A stretch of 64,000 nucleotides of DNA, taken from the NCBI GenBank assembly GCA_009914555.1, contig WNDY01000005.1, positions 1-64,000 on the forward strand, in the 5' to 3' direction. This DNA comes from Xylophilus sp. Lineage in GTDB: Bacteria; Pseudomonadota; Gammaproteobacteria; Burkholderiales; Burkholderiaceae_C. The notes under the pieces are model-generated. The model had not been told where the DNA came from. It saw only the letters and a program-made list of their open reading frames with translations, and did no database searches. Positions 9,984-21,467 of this stretch are shown piece by piece. The position numbers and the translations under genes are program-made. Each line of letters opens with the position of its first letter. Within the stretch, counting starts at the first letter, position 1.

Positions 9984-10512
9984 ATGACGACCTCCGACCT
10001 GCTTCCCGAGGTGCCCACGCCACTGCCCACTGCCGCTTCCGGCCGCGCGCTTCGAAGGCCGCATTGCCTTCCAGTAGCTGGTGCGCGACGCGCTGGCGGC
10101 CGCGGCCCGCGAGGGATGGGCGGAACTGGTGCCGTGCGATGCCGCCTTCGACGACTGGCCGCTCGGCGAGCGGGCGGTGGGCGATGTCTTGCAGGCTTGG
10201 TCGCGCACCGGGCGGCGACTCACGCTGCTGGCGCGCGAGTACGACACCGTCGTGCGCCGCCATGCCCTCTTCGTACGCTGGCGTCAGACCTGGGACCACA
10301 TCGTCGAATGTCGGGACTGCCGCAGCGCGGATCCGCTCGACCTTCCCAGCGCCATCTGGTCGCCGGGCTGGGTGCTGCAGCGCCTCGATCCGGTGCGTTC
10401 CGTGGGTGTGACCGGCGCCGAGCCAACGCGGCGCCTGCAGCTGCGCGCGCGGATCGACGAATGGCTGCGGAGGAGTTCGCCGGCCTTCCCGGCCTCCGTG
10501 AGCGGCTTGTAA
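9984..10512 (+). pseudogene. Hypothetical protein, frameshifted and with an amber codon
   Basis: The reading frame starting MTTSDLLPEVPTPLP at 9984 shifts near 10046 into the frame FEGRIAFQ, hits TAG at 10075-10077, and then continues open to 10512 (QAWSRTGRRLTLLAREYDTVVRR and further). Joined, it would be about 175 residues of a cytoplasmic protein. I have an impression of similar hypothetical proteins in Comamonadaceae but know no function. CAG to TAG is the simplest explanation of the stop, since a Gln precedes it. Two independent lesions make this a pseudogene rather than one sequencing error. Confidence 0.6.
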
Positions 10513-10572
10513 AGTTGGCGGGGCGGTGCATGCAGCGCGCCGCGGCAAGGCCGCAGTGCGGCAGGCGACTCC

Positions 10573-10578
10573 TATAAT
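10573..10578 (+). promoter_or_regulatory. Candidate -10 box upstream of the small lipoprotein gene
   Basis: A perfect TATAAT stands in a GC-rich spacer, 130 bases before the lipoprotein ATG. No good -35 is visible at the right distance, so the call is weak. Confidence 0.3.
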
Positions 10579-10707
10579 TTCCCGCGAGTCCGCTGGCATG
10601 CGAGCCCCTTGCCTGCCACGCTCTGTCGAAGCGTTCCGAGACTGTGTGGCAGCTGAACGTTCTGGCATTCCATCCGGATCCTGTTTTGTCCAACTAGGAA
10701 ACTTGCA

Positions 10708-10971
10708 ATGAAGAAATCGCTCGTTCTGGCATCGCTGATGGCCGCCGTCGCCCTGGCTGCATGCGGCAAGAAGGAAGAGCCGCCGCCCCCGCCCGCACCG
10801 GTCGCGCCGCTGCCCGCACCTGCTGGCGCCGATGCGGGGGCCGCCGCGACGTCGGCTGACAGCGCAACGAGGGCCGCCGATGATCCGAAGAAGTCGGCCG
10901 ACGATGCAGCCGCGGCTGCGAGCGCAGCAGCCGGCGCCGCGAACGCGGCCAGCGACGCTTCCAAGAAGTAA
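10708..10971 (+). CDS. Small Ala/Pro-rich lipoprotein
   Basis: An 87-residue protein with a lipoprotein signal (MKKSLVLASLMAAVALAAC, lipobox LAAC, Cys at 19), then KKEEPPPPPAP and a low-complexity Ala/Asp/Ser/Lys tail. It should be lipidated by the Lgt pathway (lgt lies at 45.4 kb) and anchored to the inner or outer membrane. The tail looks like the extended wall-spanning segment of small lipoproteins of the Lpp type, but no specific family is recognised. A likely promoter and a strong terminator bracket it, so it is monocistronic. Confidence 0.75.
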   Translation: MKKSLVLASLMAAVALAACGKKEEPPPPPAPVAPLPAPAGADAGAAATSADSATRAADDPKKSADDAAAAASAAAGAANAASDASKK

Positions 10972-10995
10972 TCCAGACCGCGCCGCAAGGCGACG

Positions 10996-11035
10996 AATAA
11001 AGCCCCCTGCCGGTACGCCGGCAGGGGGCTTTATT
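10996..11035. terminator. Bidirectional terminator with TACG loop
   Basis: A perfect 18-bp stem (10996-11013 with 11018-11035) closes a TACG tetraloop and is flanked by A-rich and T-rich ends on both sides. It separates the convergent lipoprotein (+) and metallo-hydrolase (-) genes and can serve both. Confidence 0.9.
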
Positions 11036-11055
11036 CTGCGGCAGCGGTCGGGCGG

Positions 11056-11850
11056 TTACACCACGAACCAGTCGGTGCCCATGGCCGCACTGGCCACATT
11101 CACCTGCACAGTCTCCCAGCCCAGCGCCGCAGCGAGTGCGGTCTGTGCCAGCTCAGGCCGGTTGTTGCGTTCGCTCAGGTGCGCGGCCACTACGCGCCGC
11201 AGGCCGACGTGCTGCACCGCGCGGGCCAGGTCGGCCGAGGCCGCATTGGATAGGTAGCCATAGGCGCCGCCGACGCGACGCTTGAGGAAGTGCGGATAGG
11301 GGCCGTTGGCCAGCAGCTCGCTGTCGTGGTTCGATTCGAGCAGCAGTGCGCCTGGCAGCCGGCCAGTTGCGCCAGCACGGCGTCCGGCGCATGGCCCAGG
11401 TCTGTTAGCAGGCCCAGGCGGGCGGCGCCGTCGTCGCACACCAGGTGCAGCGGCTGGCGCGCATCGTGCGGCACGGTGAAGGGCCGGACCGCGAAGGCGC
11501 CAAAGAAGTCGATCGTCTCGCCGTCGTGCGCTAGGCGCAGCAGGCCGTCGAAATCCGGTGCCGATGGCGTCGTAGGTGCCGTCGCTCATCCAGACCGGCA
11601 CGCGGTGGCGCACGGCGAAGGCCTGCACGCAGCCGACGTGATCGGAATGCTCGTGGGTGATGAAGATGTCGTCGATGTCGCCATAGCCGAGCCGGGCGCG
11701 GCCGAGGAGGGCGGCGCTCTGGCGGATGCCGAAGCCGCAGTCCATCAGCAGGGGCCGGGGCGTGGCGCCGCTGCTGCCGCTGGCTTCGATGAGGGTCGCG
11801 TTGCCCGTGCTGCCGCTGCCCAGGCTGCGGAATCTCAGCATGCTGCGCAC
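11056..11850 (-). pseudogene. MBL-fold metallo-hydrolase (YycJ/WalJ-like) with two compensating frameshifts
   Basis: The ends match the YycJ/WalJ-like metallo-beta-lactamase family: MLRFRSLGSGSTGNATLIE and the metal motif THEHSDHVG at the N-terminus, ALLLESNHD and LSERNNRPE at the C-terminus. Between about 11556 and 11348 the frame encodes a nonsense Arg/Pro/Ala-rich stretch. In another frame the same DNA reads as proper family sequence, with VPHDARQPLHLVCDD and LLTDLGHAPDAV. One extra base at about 11556 and two at about 11348 restore the frame, so the 264-residue ORF stays open. It has nevertheless lost the later metal ligands, the His in PHDA and the Asp in TDLG. It follows bamC by 33 bases in the dapA-bamC operon. 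Confidence 0.75.
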
Positions 11851-11883
11851 GCCCCGGGCCGAGGCGCGGCCGGGGCGATGGTC

Positions 11884-12987
11884 CTACTGCAGGTCGTCGG
11901 CAATGATCTTGAGGATGCGCTGCGCATCGGCCGAGTTTTCCGGCGCTCCTTCGGAGCTGAGCACCGACACATTGGTCTGCGAGCCTTCGGCCTTGACGGC
12001 GATGCGGTACTTCGCCGGCGGCTTGGCGTCCGAGGAGCGGCTGAAGAGCTTGCCGAGGAAGCCCTGTTTCTTCTTGTCGGCATTCGGCGGCACGTAGCGC
12101 ACGTAGTACAGGCCCTGGCTGCGGTCGCGGTCCTCCACGGTGAAGCCGGTGCGGTCGAGCGACAGGCCGACGCGGCGCCAGGCCCGGTCGAAGCCGTCGT
12201 CGAGCTGCACGACCGGCATGTTGCCCACGGTGGTCACGCGCGTGGTCTGGCGTGGCGCGGCGGCTTCGGCCACGATCTCCTTGGACTGCGCTTCGGTGGC
12301 ACCGAGCTTGACCAGCAGGCGGCGCAGGAATTCGGTTTCCAGCTCCGGATCGACCGGGCGCGGTTGCCAGACGGTCTGGTCGCGCGCCGTCTTGTCGGTG
12401 TAGACCTCGACCATGCCGCGGTGGCTGATGTAGATCTCGGTGTCGCCGTTGGCGGCGCGTTCCAGACGGGTGCGGAACTTGTCGCGCTCGCCGGTGGAGT
12501 AGATGCCGTCGAACACCTTGCCGATGGTGCCGCGGATGAAGTCCTGTGGCAGCTTGGCGCGGTTCTCGGCCCAGTCGGTTTCCATGATGCCGAGCTTGGG
12601 CTGGTCGATGGCCAGCAGGAAGCCGTTTTCTAGCCAGAAGTCGCGCACGGGATCCCAGAGCTTGTCGACCGGGCGCTTGACCACCAGCCAGCGCTGGTTG
12701 CCGCTGCGCTCGATGCGCGCGTCACCCAGCGTGTTGTTGGCTGCGCTGGGGCTCGATGGCGCGGCCGCCTGGGCGGCCTGCGAGCTTTGCAGCGCATTGG
12801 CCGAGACCGCGCCGCCGGCCACCACGTAGCGCGTGTCGCCCTGCAGCTGGGTCAGGTCGGGCGGCACGTCGAGCGTGACGCCCTTGCTGGCGCTCTTGTA
12901 GTTGATCTTTTCGGTGTCGAACACGCTGCATGCGGACAGGGCCACAGCGGTCAGGCCGACGAGGCCCACACGGACGAATTGGTTCAC
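11884..12987 (-). CDS. bamC: Outer-membrane assembly lipoprotein BamC
   Basis: A 367-residue homologue of BamC (NlpB), a lipoprotein of the BAM complex that inserts beta-barrel proteins in the outer membrane. The signal peptide ends in the lipobox LSAC (Cys near residue 19), followed by the unstructured lasso segment NYKSASKGVTLDVPPDLTQL that contacts BamD. Two helix-grip domains then follow, the first starting at RWLVVKRPVDKLWDPVRDFW. The GTG at 12987 with AAGGAA upstream is preferred over the ATG at 13026, because it starts directly before the signal sequence. It lies between dapA and the metallo-hydrolase, an arrangement common in Burkholderiales. Confidence 0.9.
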   Translation of the reverse strand: MNQFVRVGLVGLTAVALSACSVFDTEKINYKSASKGVTLDVPPDLTQLQGDTRYVVAGGAVSANALQSSQAAQAAAPSSPSAANNTLGDARIERSGNQRWLVVKRPVDKLWDPVRDFWLENGFLLAIDQPKLGIMETDWAENRAKLPQDFIRGTIGKVFDGIYSTGERDKFRTRLERAANGDTEIYISHRGMVEVYTDKTARDQTVWQPRPVDPELETEFLRRLLVKLGATEAQSKEIVAEAAAPRQTTRVTTVGNMPVVQLDDGFDRAWRRVGLSLDRTGFTVEDRDRSQGLYYVRYVPPNADKKKQGFLGKLFSRSSDAKPPAKYRIAVKAEGSQTNVSVLSSEGAPENSADAQRILKIIADDLQ

Positions 12988-13051
12988 GCGGAAGTTCCTT
13001 GGCAATCTCGGGAAAACGTCGGGCAAGCGACCGATGCGGGGAGGCGGGGGC

Positions 13052-13948
13052 TCACAGCAGCCCGCTCGCGCGCAGGGCGGCTTCGACCATGGGCTGGTGG
13101 GCCGCGTCGAGCGGGGTGAGCGGCAGGCGGAGCGCGCCGCCGCTCCTGCCCAGGCGCTGCAGCGCCCACTTCACTGGGACCGGGTTGGGCTCGACGAACA
13201 GCGCGCGGTGCAGCGGCAGCAGCCGGGCCTGGATCGCGCGGGCGCGCTGCACGTCGCCGCTGGTGGCGGCCGCGCAGAGCTCGTGCATCAGGCGCGGCGC
13301 GACATTGGCCGTCACGCTCACGTTGCCGTGGCCGCCCAGCAGCATCAGCGCCACGGCGGTCGGGTCGTCGCCCGAATAGATGGCGAAATTCTCGGGCACG
13401 TCGCGGATCAGCCACTGTGCGCGCTCGATGTTGCCCGTGGCTTCCTTGATGCCGATGATGCCCGGCACCTGGGTCAGGCGCAGCACGGTGCCGTGCTGCA
13501 GATCGGCGACGGTGCGCCCCGGCACGTTGTAGAGCACGATCGGCAGGTCGCCCACCGCCTCGGCGATGGCCTTGAAGTGCTGGTACTGGCCTTCCTGCGT
13601 CGGCTTGTTGTAGTAGGGCACGACCTGGAGCTGGCTCGCGGCACCGACCTTGCGGGCGTACCTGGCCAGTTCGATGGCCTCGGCGGTCGAGTTGGCGCCG
13701 CAGCCAGCCATGACGGGCACGCGGCCGGCCGATTGCTTGACGGCCACGCGGATGATTTCCTGGTGCTCCTCCACGCTGACCGTTGGCGACTCGCCGGTGG
13801 TGCCGACCACGCCGATGCAGTCCGTACCTTCGGCCACGTGCCAGTCGATGAGTTTGCGCAGCGTCGGATAGTCGACGCCACCCTCGTCGAGCAACGGCGT
13901 GGCGAGGGCGACGATGCTGCCTGTCAGGAGGCCGGAAGAAAATGTCAT
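13052..13948 (-). CDS. dapA: 4-hydroxy-tetrahydrodipicolinate synthase
   Basis: A 298-residue (beta/alpha)8 aldolase that condenses pyruvate with aspartate semialdehyde, the first committed step to lysine and meso-diaminopimelate. The GTTGESPTV phosphate-binding-like loop, the Tyr in [12 protein letters not shown], the VLYNVPGRT segment and the Schiff-base Lys in [10 protein letters not shown] are all present. Length and motifs are normal and the gene is intact. It lies 30 bases after the methyltransferase gene and 64 bases before bamC, so cotranscription is likely. Confidence 0.95.
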   Translation of the reverse strand: MTFSSGLLTGSIVALATPLLDEGGVDYPTLRKLIDWHVAEGTDCIGVVGTTGESPTVSVEEHQEIIRVAVKQSAGRVPVMAGCGANSTAEAIELARYARKVGAASQLQVVPYYNKPTQEGQYQHFKAIAEAVGDLPIVLYNVPGRTVADLQHGTVLRLTQVPGIIGIKEATGNIERAQWLIRDVPENFAIYSGDDPTAVALMLLGGHGNVSVTANVAPRLMHELCAAATSGDVQRARAIQARLLPLHRALFVEPNPVPVKWALQRLGRSGGALRLPLTPLDAAHQPMVEAALRASGLL

Positions 13949-13978
13949 GTCCGCGGTTGGGAACGCAAAAAGCGCATT

Positions 13979-14560
13979 CTAGCCGTCGGCCAAGGCGTGG
14001 CGTATCGGCGTGGTAGCGGGGGTTTCGCGGACGGCCGCGATGCGCTGCACGAAGCGGTCCGGTCCGGACGCGAAGCCGTCCTCGTAGGCCACCACGCGCA
14101 GCCCCTGCGCGGCCTCCGGCAGTTCCTCGGGGCGCAGCAGGAAATCCGGGCGCGACGGGCGGCCGATGGTTTCCTGGCCGCGCGCCTGGCCCTGGCCGCG
14201 CGCCTGGCCGCGCGCGAAGGTTTCGTAGAGCAGCACGCCGCCGCGCGCGACGCTGGCCGCCAGCGTGGGCAGCAGCGGGCGCCAGAGGTAGTGGGTGAAG
14301 ACGACCGCGCCGAAGCTGCGGCCCGGCAGCGGCCAGGGGCCGGCTTCGATGTCGGCCGGCAGCGTCGAGCCGAAGGCGGCGGCCGTTTGCAGGGCCGGGG
14401 CATCGCAGTCGATGCCGGTCACCGCGTGGCCACGGCTGTGGATCCAGGCCATGTGCCGGCCGCTGCCGCAGGTCACGTCCAGCACCGTGCCGCCGGCCGG
14501 CACCAGGTGCGACCAGCGCTGGATCCACGCCGATGCCGGGCCGGGCGCGTTCAGAAGCAT
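13979..14560 (-). CDS. Class I SAM-dependent methyltransferase
   Basis: A 193-residue Rossmann-fold methyltransferase. Motif I is LDVTCGSGRHMAW, the acidic residue that binds the SAM ribose lies in VTGIDCDA, and a motif III/IV-like segment AVVFTHYLWRP follows. The target is unknown. A short repeat (GQARGQGQARGQ) near residue 118 comes from a tandem DNA repeat around 14175-14215. The ATG at 14560 overlaps the end of the upstream 40-codon gene by 10 bases. Genes of this kind often sit just before dapA in related bacteria. Confidence 0.8.
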   Translation of the reverse strand: MLLNAPGPASAWIQRWSHLVPAGGTVLDVTCGSGRHMAWIHSRGHAVTGIDCDAPALQTAAAFGSTLPADIEAGPWPLPGRSFGAVVFTHYLWRPLLPTLAASVARGGVLLYETFARGQARGQGQARGQETIGRPSRPDFLLRPEELPEAAQGLRVVAYEDGFASGPDRFVQRIAAVRETPATTPIRHALADG

Positions 14561-14673
14561 GCCCACAGCTGGTCGGCCACCATCACTACGAAGTCCGGCC
14601 GGGCATAGAGCGCGAAGGCGCCGGCCAGCGCCAGCGCCGCGGCGGCCGTCCAGGCCAGGCGGCGCAGCGTCAT
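14551..14673 (-). CDS. 40-residue membrane peptide
   Basis: A 40-codon ORF encoding a basic N-terminus, one hydrophobic segment (WTAAAALALAGAFALYA) and a short C-terminal tail ending QLWACF. It is packed between the MFS gene, whose stop overlaps its ATG (ATGA at 14670-14673), and the methyltransferase gene, which starts before it ends. This tight overlap on both sides is the main reason to accept it. No function is known. Confidence 0.6.
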   Translation of the reverse strand: MTLRRLAWTAAAALALAGAFALYARPDFVVMVADQLWACF

Positions 14674-15894
14674 GCCGCGACCCCTTGCGGCAGGCGGGCG
14701 ATCGGCCGCTCGTGCACTGGCAGGTTGACCAGGGCCGCGAACACGCCGAGCGCGATGGCGATGTACCAGACCACGTCGTAGCTGCCCGTGCGGTCGTACA
14801 GGTAGCCCCCGAGCCGTACGCCCAGGAACGAGCCGATCTGGTGGCTGAAAAAGCCAAAGCCGCTGAGCGTCGACAGGTGCTGCACACCGAAGATCTGGGC
14901 CACGGTCGCATTGGTCGGCGGCACCGTCGACAGCCACAGCAGGCCCATCACGGCCGAGAACAGGTAGACCGACAGCGGCGACAGCGGTGCGGCGAGGAAG
15001 AGCGTGATCGCCACCGCGCGGCCGATGTAGATGAAGGCCAGGATCTTGCGCTTGGCCCAGACCTGGCCCAGCGTGCCGGCCACGTAGGTGCCCACCACAT
15101 TGAACAGGCCGATCAGCGCCAGCGCATAGCTGGCGACCTGGGGCGGCAGGCCGTGGTCCTTCAGGTAGCTTGGCATGTGCACGCCGATGAACACGACCTG
15201 GAAGCCGCAGACGAAGTAGCCGGCCGTCAGCAGCAGGAAGCTGCGGTAGCCCAAGGCTTCGCGCAATGCCTGGCCGATGGTCTGGGTGCGCTTCGCGGCC
15301 GGTGCGCCGCCGGTGAAGCCGGGCTCACGCAGGCCCAGCGCGGCGGGGGCGATCAGCAGCACGAGCACGGCCAGCGCCAGCAGCGCCTGCTGCCAGCCCA
15401 GGCCGGAGATCAGCCAGCCTTCCACGAGCACCATGAAGAACTGGCCGAACGAGCCGGCCGCCGCGACCACGCCCATGGCCCAGGAGCGGCGCGCCGCCGG
15501 CACCTGCCGGCCCAGGATGCCGTAGACCACGGCATAGGTCGTGCCGGACTGGGCCGCGCCGATCAGCGCGCCGGCCGTCAGCGCGAACGCCAGCGCGCTG
15601 GTCGACAGCGCCATGCCCCAAGCCCAGCGCATAGAGCACCGCGCCGGCGATGATGACCCGGAAGGCGCCGAAGCGGTCGGCCGCCATGCCGGCGAAGATG
15701 CCGAACACGCCCCAGGCCAGGTTCTGGATGGCGATGGCCAGGGCGAAGTCCTGCCGCGTCCATCCCTGTGCCTGGGTGATCGGCTGCAGCCACAGGCCGA
15801 AGCCGTGGCGGATGCCCATGGCCAGCGTGACGACAAGGGCGCCGCAGGCGAGGATCCGGCCGATCGGCAGCGTGGAGGCGGAGGTGGTGGTCAT
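14670..15894 (-). pseudogene. MFS transporter with a single-base frameshift
   Basis: Twelve-helix MFS transporter, about 407 residues if one base is removed. The N-terminal part (MTTTSASTLPIGRILACG to VLYALGLG) and the rest (MALSTSALAFALTAGALIG to the stop at 14670) lie in different frames. They meet at a run of four C at 15616-15619 where three would keep the frame. The sequence resembles the oxalate/formate-antiporter-like branch (GFGLWLQPITQAQGW near the start). The substrate is unknown. This is a homopolymer shift, so a sequencing error is possible. It is the first gene of the run ending with dapA and bamC. Confidence 0.75.
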
Positions 15895-15965
15895 GGTCTT
15901 TGCGGCAGCGGCGTGCATTGTCCGCCAGACGGCCGCGCGCTGCCTGTGCTCGCAGGGACACCCCT

Positions 15966-17039
15966 TTAGCGCCCGACGCCCGCATAGACCGCTTCGCGCA
16001 GTTCCTGCACGAAGCGGCCCGACATGCCTTCGTAGAGCGTGTTGGTCAGCGCGACCACGGAGAGCGCCCGGGCACGGTCCACGAACCAGCTGTGGCCGTA
16101 GGCGCCGCCCTAGCGCCAGGTGCTGGCCGATTCGGGCGAGCCGGCGGCGGACGGGTCGCGCAGCACCGAAAAGCCCAAGCCGAAGCCGGTGCCCGGCGCG
16201 TCGGGCGGCCCCAGGCGCCGGTCTGGTTGCGGCCCATCTCGTCGACCAGCGCGGTGGGCAGCAGCGGCGCACCGCCGGCGCGCAGGGCTTCGAGCAGCCG
16301 CAGCACGTCGCCCGCGCTGCCGACCATACCGTGGCTGCCCGAGGGGAAGGCTGCCGGGTCGAGCGCGCGCGACGGTGAATAGCGCACGCCGACCAGCTCC
16401 TCGTAAGGCGAGACCGTCTCGCCCTCGGCCAGCCGGTGTGGCCCGGGCGCATCGTTGACGTAGGGCACGGCGAGCCGGGCCGCGTCGAGCGCGTGGAAGG
16501 CCGTGTCGCGCAGCCCGAGCGGGCCGGTCACCAGCCGCGCCACGGCCTGCGGCAGCGGCGCGCCGGCGGCTGCCTCGATCACGCCGCCGAGCACGTCGGT
16601 GGCGAGCGAATAGCTCCAGGCCGTGCCGAGCGCGAACAGCAGCGGCACGCCGGCCAGCCGGCGTAGGTTCTGGGCCAGCGTGATGCCGCTGGCGTCCAGG
16701 CCGTCGGACACGCCGGCGCGCGCCAGCGGCCCCTGGCCGTCGCTTTCGAGGAAGCGGTAGCCCAGGCCCGCCGTGCGGGTGAGCAGCTGGCGCACGGTGA
16801 TCGCGGCCGGCGCGCCGTCGGGCCCGGGCGGGCGGAAGTCCGGCAGCCAGTCGGTGATCGGCGCGTCGAGCGCGAGCCTGCCCTGGCCCACCAGCGCCAG
16901 CGCGGCCGGCGGCGTAGCGGAGCACGGTGCGGCCGTCGCGGGCGACCAGCACGACGGCGCCGATGAGGCGCCGTTCGGCCAGCGCGCGGGCGACGGCATC
17001 CTGGGCGGGGCGGGGGTCGAAGAAAGAGGAGGAAGTCAT
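15966..17039 (-). pseudogene. Serine hydrolase (class C beta-lactamase fold), SxxK deleted
   Basis: A beta-lactamase-family (PBP-like) serine hydrolase running from ATG 17039 to a TAA at 15966. The start (AVARALAERRLIGAVVLVARDG) jumps near 16905 directly to ALALVGQGRLALDAPITDWLP. In homologues about 25-30 residues lie between these, including the catalytic SxxK. The frame shifts again at a C4 run near 16210, and a TAG at 16110-16112 (probably Trp originally) interrupts the end. The Tyr motif region (WSYSLATDVLGG) survives. With the nucleophile deleted plus two further lesions, this is a true pseudogene and not a base-calling problem. Confidence 0.85.
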
Positions 17040-17203
17040 GGAAAGGGCAGGCAGGGGAAGGAGCAGGCCGGGAAGGGACAGGACGGATCGTCTGTACAAG
17101 GAAGAAGGCATAGGTGCCGCAGGGGAATGGGACCATCCGCGCACGATAGGCCGCAGCCGATTGGCGATAAAGCGGGTCGGAGTTTATTTCGCCAAGGATG
17201 CCC

Positions 17204-18172
17204 ATGTCCGCAATCGACCCGGCCCTAGCCCTCGCGCCGGCGCTCGACAGCCTGGGCGGCTTTGCCGTCTTCGTGCAGGCGGCCGAGACGCGCAGCTTCG
17301 TCGCCGCCGGCCGTGCGCTCGGCGTCTCGGCCTCGGCCGTGGGCAAGCGCATCGCGCGGCTGGAGCAGCGCCTGGGCGTGCGCCTGTTCCATCGCAGCAC
17401 GCGCAGCATCGCCCTGACCGACGCGGGCGCCCTGCTGCTGGCGTGCAGCCGCCGCGTGCTGGCCGAGGTGGAGCAGGCCGAGGCCGAACTCTCCGCCACC
17501 ACCGCCGTCCCGGGCGGGCGGCTGCGCGTGAGCCTGCCGGTGGTCTGCTCGCTGGTGCTGCCGGTGCTGGCGGACTTCATGCGCGCCTACCCCGATATCG
17601 TGCTGGACCTCGATTTCACCGACCGTCTGGTCGACGTGGCGGAGGAGGGCTTCGATGCCGTGGTGCGCACCGGCGACCCGCCAGATTCGGGGCTGTTGGC
17701 GCGTCTTCTGGGATACTTCAAGTGGTGTATCGTCGCAGCGCCTGAATATCTTGCGCAGCGAGGATATCCTGGCGACAGTATGGATTTGATGCGACACACC
17801 TGCCTGCACTACCGCGCGCCTGGAACGGGCCGGATCGAACGCTGGCCGTGGCGCGCGGGCGTGGCTGTGCCGGAGTTGCCCACCGCGCTGGTCTGCAACA
17901 ACCTTGAGACGCGCGTGCGCTTCGCGCTGCGCGGCCGGGGCATCGCCTGCGTGCCCGACTTCGCCGTGCGTGATGCGCTCGCCGACGGTCGGCTCGTGAC
18001 CATGCTCGATCACCAGGTGGACGCGCAGCCCAGGGCGGTGCGTGTGCTCTAGCCCTCGGGTTGGCAGACGGTACCCAAGGTGCGGGCGTTCGTGGACTTC
18101 CTCACCGCGAATCTCGACCTGCCGGAAGCCGTCCCGGCCCGCCTGCGGCGCAGCCCGCAGCCGCAGACTTGA
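17204..18172 (+). pseudogene. LysR-family regulator with a late amber codon
   Basis: A LysR-type regulator with an N-terminal winged helix (FVAAGRALGVSASAVGKRIARLEQRLGVRLF) and an effector domain of the subfamily with VCSLVLPVLADFM. ATG 17204 has AAGG six bases upstream. The frame stops at TAG 18050-18052 (after RAVRVL) but continues open for another 40 codons to TGA 18172 with typical family ending (KVRAFVDFLTANLDLP). A Trp codon changed to TAG is the simplest reading. The truncated 282-residue product might still fold, so loss of function is likely but not certain. It is divergent from the broken serine hydrolase, its likely former target. Confidence 0.7.
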
Positions 18173-18302
18173 GCGGCGTCAATCGAAGCCCCCATCTCCT
18201 GCCCGGCAACCGGGTGCGGCTTCGATAATCGCCCCACAGTGGAGCGTCTCCGCCGTCGCCGCCACTGGACCGTCGGGGTCCGGCTCGCCTTTGCGCTGGC
18301 GT

Positions 18303-18515
18303 TGGCCGTGGCAAGATTTCGGCGTGGTGTCGCTGCATGCGGGCTCTGCGGTCAATCCGAGGTTCAAGGTGACGGCCGGCATCGACAACCTGTTCGACGA
18401 GGCCTGTGCCGAACACCCGAACCTGGCGGGCAGCGCCGGCTTCGGCTCTGCCGGCGCTGCCCGCATCAACGCGCCCGGCCGCAACATGTGGCTGCGGTCG
18501 GATTGGAAGTTCTGA
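18303..18515 (+). pseudogene. C-terminal fragment of a TonB-dependent copper receptor
   Basis: About 70 codons with no start encode the final beta-strands of a TonB-dependent receptor: HAGSAVNPRFKVTAGIDNLFDEA, then INAPGRNMWLRSDWKF ending in the aromatic C-terminal Phe needed for barrel assembly. The wording matches the OprC/copper receptor branch. The rest of the gene is missing and the preceding 130 bases do not encode it in any frame, so this is a remnant left after deletion. It ends 80 bases before parE. Confidence 0.65.
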
Positions 18516-18595
18516 CCGCGCCAATTCCGCAGGGGCTGTATGTAGATCCAGTAAAGACCGGCGCGCCGCGCCGGCTCTCACTACAATCGCCGCCC

Positions 18596-20575
<1,980 letters not shown>

Positions 20576-20636
20576 GGGGGTATATGGCAATAGCTTCCAA
20601 TCCATAACGGCAATGAGGCAGTACTGCATTGGGTAT

Positions 20637-21411
20637 ATGGCAGGCCGAATGCTTGCATGCGCTGCTCTGCTGGTGGCTTTGGCCCCCGCGGCCCATGCCG
20701 ACGTCTGGGGCTACATCGACGGCAACGGCACGGCCCACTTCGCCGCCGAGCGGGTCGACGCGCGCTATGCGCTGTTCTACCGCGGGGACGACTTCGACAG
20801 CACGCGCGACATGCCCGACCCCGCGGCCGGTGGCGGTGCCGGCCGGGCGCAAGCTGCTCGCATTCTTCGACGTGTCGCCGGCCTACAAGCGGGTCAAGCA
20901 CCTGCTGCGCGAGGCGGCCGAGCGCCATGCTATCGACTACGAACTGCTCCAGGCGGTGGTCGCCACCGAGTCCGGCTTCGACGGCGGCGTGGTCTCGCCC
21001 AAGGGCGCGATCGGCCTCATGCAGGTCATGCCGGCGACGGCCCAGCGCTGGGGCGTGTACAGCGACCGTGCAGCCTCGGTCGAGAAGAAGCTGGCCGATC
21101 CGGGGACCAACATCGGTGCGGGCGCACGCTACCTGCGCCATCTGCTCGACCTGTTCCCGGGCTGCATCGAGCTCGCGCTTGCCGCCTACAACGCCGGCGA
21201 GGGCGCGGTGCAGCGCGCTGGCAACCGCGTTCCCGACTACCGCGAGACGCAGAACTACGTGAAGACGGTGCTGCAGCTCTACGACCAGCTCAAGCCGCCG
21301 TTGGGCGCCACCCGGCCTCGCGCCGCGGCTGCCAGCCGGGTGCGCGTCGAGCTCGACGGCCCGGCCGCCGACGTGGCCCCGGCGCCCGCGTACCCCATCG
21401 AACGTGACTGA
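20637..21411 (+). pseudogene. Lytic transglycosylase (SLT domain) with a frameshift
   Basis: A periplasmic muramidase-like lytic transglycosylase that cleaves peptidoglycan glycan strands. The N-terminus with signal peptide (RMLACAALLVALAPAAHADVWGYID) and the SLT domain (catalytic Glu in VATESGFDGG, then GAIGLMQVMPATA and AAYNAGEGAV) are in different frames. They meet near 20830 in a GC-rich stretch. One base fewer would give about 257 residues in one frame. The gene sits between parE and parC, where related genomes carry an intact homologue. A late start in the second frame would give a protein without export signal. Confidence 0.75.
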
Positions 21412-21418
21412 GCCCAGG

Positions 21419-21446
21419 CCTGGCAGCGCCGCGCGGCGCTGCCAGG
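21419..21446 (+). terminator. Strong hairpin between the transglycosylase gene and parC
   Basis: An almost fully self-complementary sequence (CCTGGCAGCGCCG with CGGCGCTGCCAGG) lies 8 bases after the transglycosylase stop and 21 bases before the parC ATG. There is no proper T-run right after it, so it may attenuate rather than stop transcription. Confidence 0.55.
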
Positions 21447-21467
21447 CGTTTCGTGCCCCTTTTGTGA

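Noticed and set aside
14175-14215. Short GC-rich tandem repeat inside the methyltransferase gene
   Set aside because: It only adds a few residues of GQARGQ type in a loop and is in frame; it looks like ordinary slippage variation.
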